Source of the DNA: Ryuthela nishihirai
Taxonomy: Eukaryota; Arthropoda; Arachnida; Araneae; Heptathelidae
Length of the DNA stretch: 64,000 nucleotides
Assembly: GCA_038380435.1 (NCBI GenBank)
Contig: JAWZYU010000017.1
Coordinates: 22,381,283-22,445,282, forward strand
Direction of reading: 5' to 3'
The position numbers and the translations under genes were made by a program. Within the stretch, counting starts at the first letter, position 1. Every line of letters begins with the position of its first letter. Below are positions 57,590-64,000 of this stretch, piece after piece. The notes beneath the pieces were generated by a model. The model was not told the origin of the DNA, ran no database searches, and worked only from the letters and a program-made list of their open reading frames with translations.

Positions 57590-58170
57590 AGGAGTGAAAA
57601 CTATACATAGGATGCTGGGATAAATGGTATAAATGATAAAAATAATTTTAGGAGTATTGAAATATGTTTAAGGCAGAAAAAAAGTGAAAAAATAACAGAG
57701 GTACATGCTTTGTAATTGCAAAATCTTCCATTTTTAAAAATAGCAGTTTTTTAAATTTCATATTTTCAAAATGTTAAGGAAAAATTTCTTGATAATAGTT
57801 TAAATCAAATATATGAGCTTAAATCAGAGGGTTGCTTCAACATAGAGTGACATTAACAAACAAATTGGCAATACCGTATATCTCTAAGAAATTGCAATCA
57901 GATAGATTTAACAAATTATTTATAACATAGTTTAATAAAAATATGCATCAAATAGAAAAAGAAAGTATTTTTCACACATTAGTAACGTATTTTTATAAGA
58001 CATATATAAGAAAATTTTCAAACTGCAAATTAAAAAAAGAAGTTCTGTGTGTTGTACTAAAACCTGATATAGGTAGGTGTCATCTGTCTCTCATTTTGGA
58101 TTCTGTCAACTTGTATACAAGACATGGGCACTGGAAAGATTAGTAAGCAGGACATAAACATGGGGATTAA
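57590..58170. repeat. Unclassified dispersed repeat, copy 2
   Basis: It is in the same order and orientation as 49358-49940, with small indels. Blocks are ATAGGATGCTGGGATAAATG, AGGAAAAATTTCTTGATAAT, ACAAACAAATTGGCAATACC and ATATGCATCAAATAGAAAA. Confidence 0.65.
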
Positions 58171-58378
58171 TTCTTATTCATATGTATATGCCCTCTTATG
58201 AAAACTCGGTATTAAGCACAAACACAAATGAATTAATGCTTAAAGATTTCCTTTATTTTTAAATTTTTTTTATTCTTATTTTCAGCGTATTTTCTTAAAC
58301 CAAGCCACCATCACCAGAACTTCATATTAAAGTGCAAATTAAACACTAAGCAGTAGAAAAAATTATAAGAAATCAATC

Positions 58379-59780
58379 AATCATCATCATCCTCAAGCAG
58401 CCATGGGGTACGGAGGTCCAACCAGACTGTACAGTTTGATAATCCAAGCATATCTGTCCTGAGCTACATCTGGCCACTGCACACCAATTCTAACAAGGTC
58501 CTGTTTAACATTGTCTGCACACCGCATCCTAGGTCTCCTCCTCTTTCTGAGTCCTTTAGGCACAATGTTCATAACCCTATTCCCCAATCTATAATTATCC
58601 ACACAGGCAACATGGCCAAACCAGCGGAGTCTCTCTCTGCACGATATGTTGCTTAAAGGAGGTTGCCAACTCCTTTGCCTAACCTCATCATTAGTTACAA
58701 AGCTGAACCACCTAATGCCCAAGATACTGCGTAAGCATCTAGAATGAAAAACATCTAGTTTCCTGTTATTGTGTTTACAAAGTATCGCAAGTTTCACTAC
58801 CATAACTAACCCTAGAAAGAACCAAACTATTATACAGTCTAATTTTTGTCTTTAGGTGTATACGTCTATTTCTCCACACTCTCCATAGATTCTTAAAAGT
58901 TACGACAGCAATCCCTATCCATCTGTTAATCTCATGCTGCACATCACCAGCATCTGTTACATAGCTCCCAAGATAATTAAACTGTGACACCTGCTCAAGA
59001 CAGCAACCATTCAGATTAACCAAATCACAACCTGCCTGACCAATTTTCATCACTTTAGTTTTCTCTCTGTTTATAACCAAACCTACTCTACTGCCAGTCT
59101 CATCAACAACATTCGCCAAAAGGGCTAAATCATCAGCATAATCTGAATCAGAAATTTTAGTATCTCCGGACCATTTAAGGCCAAAATCTTTCCCTCGAAG
59201 TGAATTTTGCATAACATAATCAATAACCAAACTAAAGAGAAAAGAAGACAAAATGCACCCTTGTCGAACACCAGAAGTAATGCTAAACCAATTGCTACGA
59301 GCCTTACCAACTCTCACAAACAACTCGGTATTGTTATAGAGAGCTTTCATTATGTTAACTAACATGTCTGGTATACCACATGATCTTGCAATCAACCACA
59401 AATTATAACGATTAACAGAGTCAAAAGCCTTTTTGAAATTAGCAAAGCTAGCAACCAAAGGTTTCTGAAACTCTAAATATTTCTCAAGAATCTGCCAAAG
59501 TGAAAATATCTGATCTACACATCCCCTACTACTTCTGAATCAACATTGCTCATCATGCAATTGCCTGTCAACCAGATTCTTAATTCTATTGAGCACAATC
59601 ATGCAAAGAACTTTACCTGGAACAGAGAGTTGGCTGATACCCCTATAGTTATTACAAGAACTGCAATCACCTTTTTTGAAAATAGGTATAATAATAGCTC
59701 TGGTAAAATCCTTAGGAACCATGCCTTTATCATGAAAGATATTCAAAATTTCAGTCATTCAAGTGGTAACTGAAACATTC
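58379..59780 (-). mobile_element. RTE retrotransposon, 3' part (copy D)
   Basis: This minus-strand RTE runs from RT motif KDFTRAIIIPIF to the GAT tail at 58382-58391. RT boxes visible are FKKAFDSVNR, GVRQGCILSSFLF and a decayed catalytic box reading YADDLALLA. Frameshifts occur near 58780 and a stop near 59540. Like copy B it carries TGA-ATG (59756-59761) at the endonuclease-RT junction. The unit continues in rearranged form to about 60360. Confidence 0.85.
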
Positions 59781-59784
59781 CCAG

Positions 59785-60360
59785 CAATACCTATTCGTCT
59801 CTTAATCTCATGCCGCACATCACCAGTATCTGTTACATAGCTCCAAAGATAATTAAACTGCGACACCTGTTGAACATAAGGTCAGTTCCTACTCTACTAC
59901 CAGTACTTGTAAAAAAGCAAAGAAATAAATGTCCAGTTAGTTATTTGAAATTCATTAAATCACTGATCCATCAACTAAGAGGTGATTTTCGACATGTTCG
60001 TAACACTTGTCCTGACAAACCGAGAATGCACCTTAGAAAAACGAAGTGAAAAACAGTCTCATCGTGTGTGAGAGTTGGTAAGGCTTGTAGCAATTGGTTT
60101 AGCATTACTTCTGGTGTTCGACAAGGGTGCATTTTATCTCCTTTTACTATGTTAACAAGTAAGTTACTATGTTAACAAGGTAATGATCAGATCCAATTTC
60201 AGCTCCCCTATATGACCTGGTATTTCTAACGGAACTAGCCCATTTGCTGTTAATATATAATCAATCATGTTCCTATGCAGCCCATCAGTTGAAACCCATA
60301 TGTACTTATGTATGTTGTGGTGTTTGTAATAAATATTAGTTCTAAGAACATCAATAGAAC
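59785..60360. mobile_element. Scrambled RTE pieces flanking a piggyBac-like insert
   Basis: Four blocks are seen. 59785-59871 and 59886-59907 are minus-strand RTE pieces from the RT C-terminal side, out of order relative to copy D. 60066-60150 is a plus-strand RT piece (VRVGKACSNWFSITSGVRQG). 60160-60350 is a minus-strand endonuclease piece (TNIYYKHHNIHKYIWVS). Between them, 59908-60046 is unrelated to RTE and matches the piggyBac-like MITE at 61639-62151. The order implies nested insertion plus rearrangement. Confidence 0.65.
59908..60046 (+). mobile_element. piggyBac-like fragment inside RTE DNA
   Basis: This block is the reverse-complement relative of 61866-62000. It is flanked by RTE sequence on both sides, with CAGT at each junction. 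The open frame across it (KKQRNKCPVSYLKFIKSL, then RGDFRHVRNTCPDKPRMHLR) looks like a transposase tail of the piggyBac type, but this is a weak match. Confidence 0.5.
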
Positions 60361-60664
60361 ACAAAAACCATTAAGTCGAATCATTGATAATGGAAGCCAG
60401 TATTCATTAGAATGGAACTAATGTGGTCTGTAGGTGTGTGTGGGGAATCATGGTGATCTTATTAATATGGAATAACTTGCCTTTTAGAAGTCAGTATAAC
60501 TAAAATTTTTAGAAGTCAGTACAACTAAAATGAACTGTAAGGAAAACTTTGCATCACATGGCTGGCAATTTTTGTCTAATTTACCTTTAGAAGTTAGGAC
60601 CGAGTTTTATAAAAATAAAAGATTTAACATCATACTTGTGTTAATGTCTGTTAATACATTACAC

Positions 60665-60722
60665 ATTAAGTTAAAAGTTAATGAAAATAATAACTTTTAA
60701 CTTAACTCATTAACTTTGTGTA
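60665..60722. repeat. AT-rich hairpin
   Basis: TTAAGTTAAAAGTTA and TAACTTTTAACTTAA form a perfect 15-base stem around ATGAAAATAA. More TTAAC words follow up to 60830. Confidence 0.6.
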
Positions 60723-61119
60723 TATTTGACTTTTAACATAATTTGTTAACTTTTTGTATAATTTTCAACTTAACACATTATGTTGTTGAAATAATGTTAA
60801 CAATTTTTTAAGGTGTTAATCATTAATTTTCCAGTATTTCCCAATTTGCAAATGCAGAATTTTGATATTTTCTTAACTGTTGTCAACCGCCAAGTCAAAT
60901 GTCATGGGACCAGTTGAGACTATTGAAATGAACAGTTGAAATGAGCAATACCAGTGAAGATCAGATTTCATAGTTGCAGTGGCTCGGTATGAAGCTAGAA
61001 GTGTCAAACAGTGAGAGCCTAACAAGACAAAGGATTTGTTTCAATTGGAAGGGGAGGAGATCCCAATTATGAAAAGTCTGTGAATCAATGTTTGACTTCC
61101 ACAGCTGGAGAGATGACAG

Positions 61120-61290
61120 GTGCTATTAAGAAACTTTTTGTCAGTACAGCACTACCATTCCTTTCCTGCACATGTTGAGAGGTTATTTAACATTGGTGAC
61201 CATGTTCTCGGTAAGCAGAGGGACAGAATCACAGAAAACATTTTTGAGCGGTTGTTTTGACAGATCTTGTATTTTTTTTGTGTGTGATCT
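61120..61290 (+). pseudogene. hAT transposase C-terminal dimerisation-domain relic
   Basis: The plus strand reads across one or two frame changes as SAHVERLFNIGDHVLGKQR followed by a DRITENIFERLF run. This matches the hATC block (SSAPVERLFSxxG..xxxxRxRL). Nothing of the catalytic core is recognisable upstream. The antisense reading frame over this place (61183-61596) is a shadow. Confidence 0.65.
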
Positions 61291-61638
61291 TGTCAAGTCT
61301 TTTTTTTGTGTGATATTGTAAATAGTGTTTTTTTTTCTAATCTTTGCCAACCAATTCCAACAGCCATTAATGCATTTTTGCTTTTGTTCGGGGCTCTGCT
61401 TGTGTGGGATCTGATGAGTACAAATTCTTGACATTTTCAAGTGTTCTGTCACTATTGAATAAACATTGCCATAAGAAAGTTCCATCCTTGCATACAGGGT
61501 TATTATGTTATCTCCATTGAGAATATCCTGGTTTGTTGTACACTGATGAAAGTGCTGTTTCCTGAATCTTGGGTTACATCCTCCATGAAATCGCATCTGT
61601 CTGTGAAGTGCTTTTGTTAGTTGAAAATCACACTACAT

Positions 61639-62151
61639 TTAACCCTTTTGCACTCGAAGGTTTTTTCGCTATAGGGAAGTAGCAACTAGAAGCTTTTTTT
61701 GCTAAAAAGTTATGAAATTTTTTACAACTAACATAAAAATAAATCGTACATAAATTAACAGATAGAACTATTTTATTTCAATATTTCATGTATTTTTACA
61801 TTTTTCGAGACCTAATATTGAATATCAAGCTTTGTAATTTTGCCTCATGTGATATTTTAAAAAACACTTGCCAAGATGCATTCTTGGTTTGTCAGGACAA
61901 GTGTTATGAACATGTCGAAAATCACCTCTTAGTTGATCGATCAGTGATTTAATGAATTTCAAATAACTAAATAAATGTTCATTTCTCTGCTTTTTTACAA
62001 GTTCATATAAGGTTTAGGAATTAAACATCTAAAATGTAAAGAGGAAAGATCTCTGTTTATAAAGTAGTTATTGTCGCCTCTCAGTCGCCATTTGAGTTGC
62101 TGCATCAAACCAAGGGCGACTGAGGGTCGCCTATCGAGTGCAAAGGGTTAA
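61639..62151. mobile_element. piggyBac-type MITE with TTAA ends
   Basis: The element is bounded by TTAA on both sides (61639-61642 and 62148-62151). Inside these the terminal repeats are CCCTTTTGCACTCGA on the left and TCGAGTGCAAAGGG on the right. TTAA duplication with CCC..GGG ends is the piggyBac hallmark. Subterminal GTCGCC/GGCGAC motifs lie near the right end. It is about 505 bp without an intact gene. Its segment 61866-62000 is about 90% identical, in reverse, to 59908-60046, which on its own strand encodes a peptide-like run, VSYLKFIKSLIHQLRGDF, possibly the end of the transposase. Confidence 0.75.
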
Positions 62152-62531
62152 AGCACTTTTTCCATTTTCCATACACTTGTCATTTCTTTGACTGTCTTTA
62201 CACCATTTAAGCCTCACCAAGAAATTAGAACTGAGAATATCATGAATATTTTTCTTCTTTGAGGTTACTTTAGAACATTACTGCTAGGCTACCAAGCTTA
62301 TTTTTGGTGATCGGGTTTAAACCAAATTTTTATTTCGTTGTTTTAGATTAATTTTAATTCTTACATAACTACATTTTGATCAATTTAATTTTCATTGTGC
62401 TTCCTTTTCTTGTAAAATAAACCATTACACATTGATTTAATAGTTGAATAAAGCCTTGAAAATAGCTTTAAAAATGATTTTACTAGCTGTTGTTTCACTG
62501 AATAAAATGGATTATTTTTGCTTCCACATAG

Positions 62532-62649
62532 GTTTGTTGTAAAGATTTGTGGTACTTAGAAACTGAAAAACCACCTGCTCCCTCTCGAGTCCAATTAGTG
62601 AGAGCATCTACAGCAACTCTTGAAGTATGCTGGGGATCAGTTCCAACAG
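62532..62649 (+). CDS. HCFC1: HCF exon 6: propeller closure and start of SAS1N/Fn3 segment
   Basis: This exon starts after CCACATAG in phase 0 and encodes residues 340-378: [19 protein letters not shown], then [17 protein letters not shown]. The first part closes the kelch domain. The second matches the beginning of the self-association segment SAS1N, which in human HCF-1 pairs with C-terminal repeats to form an interdigitated fibronectin-type-3 fold (established knowledge). The donor is ACAG|GTATGT, in phase 1. No later exon is recognisable in the last 1.35 kb, so the gene runs off the window. Confidence 0.93.
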
Positions 62650-62867
62650 GTATGTGTATATAAGGAATAAATGTATAATTCTTTCAGTCTTTAGTAATTT
62701 ATAGAGACATTTGAAGGCTACTTTTTGCTTGCATGTCATCAGTGGCATATACAGAAATTTCCAATGGGGTTGGGGTGTGGGGTTTGACATCTTGAATCTG
62801 ATACTTGGAAATTGTAAATGCTTATTAGGGATAGCTACTGATTATATATGAACAAGAGCAGAGGCAT

Positions 62868-63185
62868 TGGCTCAGCCAGTAGCATGCCAGACTCGTAATC
62901 TGCAGTTTCAAGGTTAGAGTCCCACTTGTGCCAGCATTGAGCCTTATCTCTGCTAAACCCCCACTCTCAGTCAGAAAGCAGATATTGATGGGCTGAAAAA
63001 AGCCACTATCATATGGGATGTCGAGCCATGGCCCTATGTGCAGGAGAGAGCCATACTCTTTGCATGTTAAAGAAAATGGTGGATGGCCTTGATGAGAGGC
63101 TACCATCTTCTAACAGCTGTCCAGTGGTTTCCCTTTCCCTAACCTTCACTGATATACCTTGGGTTCTTGTGACCTGGACCTTTTA
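62868..63185 (+). repeat. SINE family 1 copy, diverged
   Basis: The head is GGCTCAGCCAGTAGCATGCC, the body is clear, and the tail is lost at GACCTGGACC. It lies in HCF intron 6, 218 bases after exon 6. Confidence 0.78.
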
Positions 63186-63228
63186 CTATTGTTTAAACAG
63201 GATTATGTGGATGATTTTTTATATGTTG

Positions 63229-63546
63229 CTGGGATGCCCATACTTTTTCACATTAGGGACTACTTTTCATATAGGATTTCTTTGGAGAGCTACTAAATTT
63301 TTTTATCTATGTTTGAATATAAAGCAATAAAGGGGTACCATTAGTAGTAAACAATTGGAAATAAATAATTTAACTGACACTTAATGCGTTAAAAATGCAT
63401 TTCTATTTTTATGGTAAATCTAGAAAATTTTAGTAGAAAAAACCTACCTCTTAAAAAAAACCAACTACTCCTTATCATGCTGTGGGTGACTCCTACCTTG
63501 CTGAAGGATGACTGATAGCTCACAGGCACTGTAATATGCACCCCTG
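63229..63546. mobile_element. hAT-type MITE (GTGCCCATAC family)
   Basis: The left end CTGGGATGCCCATACTTTTT and right end TAATATGCACCCCTG are decayed inverted repeats of a CAGGGGTGCCCATAC-type terminus. Internal GGAGAGCTACTA and GATAGCTCACAGG are subterminal inverted motifs. The target duplication is not convincing. It sits in intron 6. Confidence 0.55.
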
Positions 63547-64000
63547 TGTTAAAGGATGTAAGTCAATATTAATAATGTCAGAATATGTAAGTATATACTG
63601 ACAATGTGCCAGAATATACTTATTGGTTAGTGATGTCGGTGCCTACGTAATGGGAATGCCTGCCAATTTCGAGACGTGAAGCGACAGCAGTGGTAGTTAC
63701 ATTTTTGTCCATTTGGTGCTGGCGATCCATTGTTTTGCTTGTTACTTGCTTCGTAGCAGTATAGATTTTACGCTGTTTACTGCTTGCTTGAAAATTGGAT
63801 TCAGATACATATTTGTTCGTGAGTAATTATTTACTATTCTGTCTACTTTCTGCTGTTTTTAACTAGAAGTCTGAACGATGATGCAGTATTGTGTGATGTT
63901 TTGCAGAAGTGAAACTCAGTTTCTATCGAATCTATTCAAAACTGGATCTGCAAGACAGGTGGCTGCATCAGTATGTCGGCAACGAAACGATGACACAAGT
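63547..64000. other. Intron 6 edge; unassigned
   Basis: The composition is more balanced from about 63640. A short open frame begins near 63878 (MMQYCVMFCRSETQF) and is open to the edge, but it is too short to identify. It is not the next HCF exon by similarity. Confidence 0.3.

Larger units (their letters stand above)
11286..62649 (+). other. HCFC1: Host cell factor (HCF) gene locus, 5' part, six coding exons
   Basis: This locus encodes the N-terminal half of an HCF orthologue. HCF is a nuclear chromatin co-regulator; its kelch propeller binds transcription factors carrying the (D/E)HxY motif and links them to histone-modifying enzymes. The joined exons give about 378 residues with six kelch blades, marked by VFGGG (36-40), VFGGM (85-89), LFGGL (140-144), IYGGM (209-213), VFGGW (258-262) and IWSGR (325-329). 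Signature runs such as [22 protein letters not shown] and [19 protein letters not shown] match animal HCF. Introns are about 22.5, 12.2, 5.7, 1.4 and 8.4 kb, all GT-AG, and none breaks the frame. The gene continues past the right edge, so the central region, any proteolysis repeats and the C-terminal subunit are not visible. Orthology is confident; the symbol follows the vertebrate name. Confidence 0.95.

Noticed and set aside
61183..61596. 137-residue minus-strand open frame
   Set aside because: It lies antisense to the hAT dimerisation relic and has no domain of its own.
63878..64000. Short open frame at the right edge, possibly a zinc-finger start
   Set aside because: It has only about 40 codons, with a few cysteines and no recognisable spacing. 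It is cut by the window edge and cannot be identified.

Overview
This is eukaryotic, AT-rich nuclear DNA, very probably from an arthropod. The six coding exons read closely like the N-terminal half of insect and vertebrate host cell factor (HCF). They have GT-AG introns, the longest 22.5 kb, and almost everything else is transposon debris. The tRNA-derived SINEs, RTE LINEs and many Tc1/mariner and hAT remnants fit a large, repeat-rich arthropod genome. A chelicerate is my guess, but I cannot prove it.

One host gene is supported: an HCFC1/Hcf orthologue on the + strand. Its exons lie at 11286-11445, 33954-34263, 46497-46705, 52380-52571, 53997-54142 and 62532-62649. Reading phase is kept across all five junctions. 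They encode about 378 residues: the whole six-bladed kelch propeller and the start of the SAS1N/fibronectin-type segment. The rest of the gene lies beyond the right edge. The start codon sits in a perfect 12/12 match to the TISU/YY1 element, and more YY1-type motifs follow in the first 630 bases.

Region by region: 1-11285 is intergenic, with SINEs, a Tc1 remnant and a GAATC-rich transposon split by an RTE fragment. Intron 1 holds a foldback element, a nearly complete RTE retrotransposon (14926-18520), a second decayed RTE, two complete-ended Tc1/mariner elements back to back (22519-24960), SINE clusters and a hairpin plus microrepeat. Intron 2 holds a mariner with a SINE inside it, an I/Nimb-type LINE with an RNase H domain, two oppositely oriented hAT MITEs and nested SINEs. 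Introns 3 to 6 carry Tc1, mariner, hAT and piggyBac relics and more RTE pieces.

The most interesting inferences concern how these parts relate. SINE family 2 ends in the same 11 bases as the RTE LINE, and SINE family 1 ends much like the I/Nimb LINE. This suggests two separate SINE-LINE partnerships in one window. I see no prokaryotic system, CRISPR array, rRNA gene or intact independent tRNA gene.
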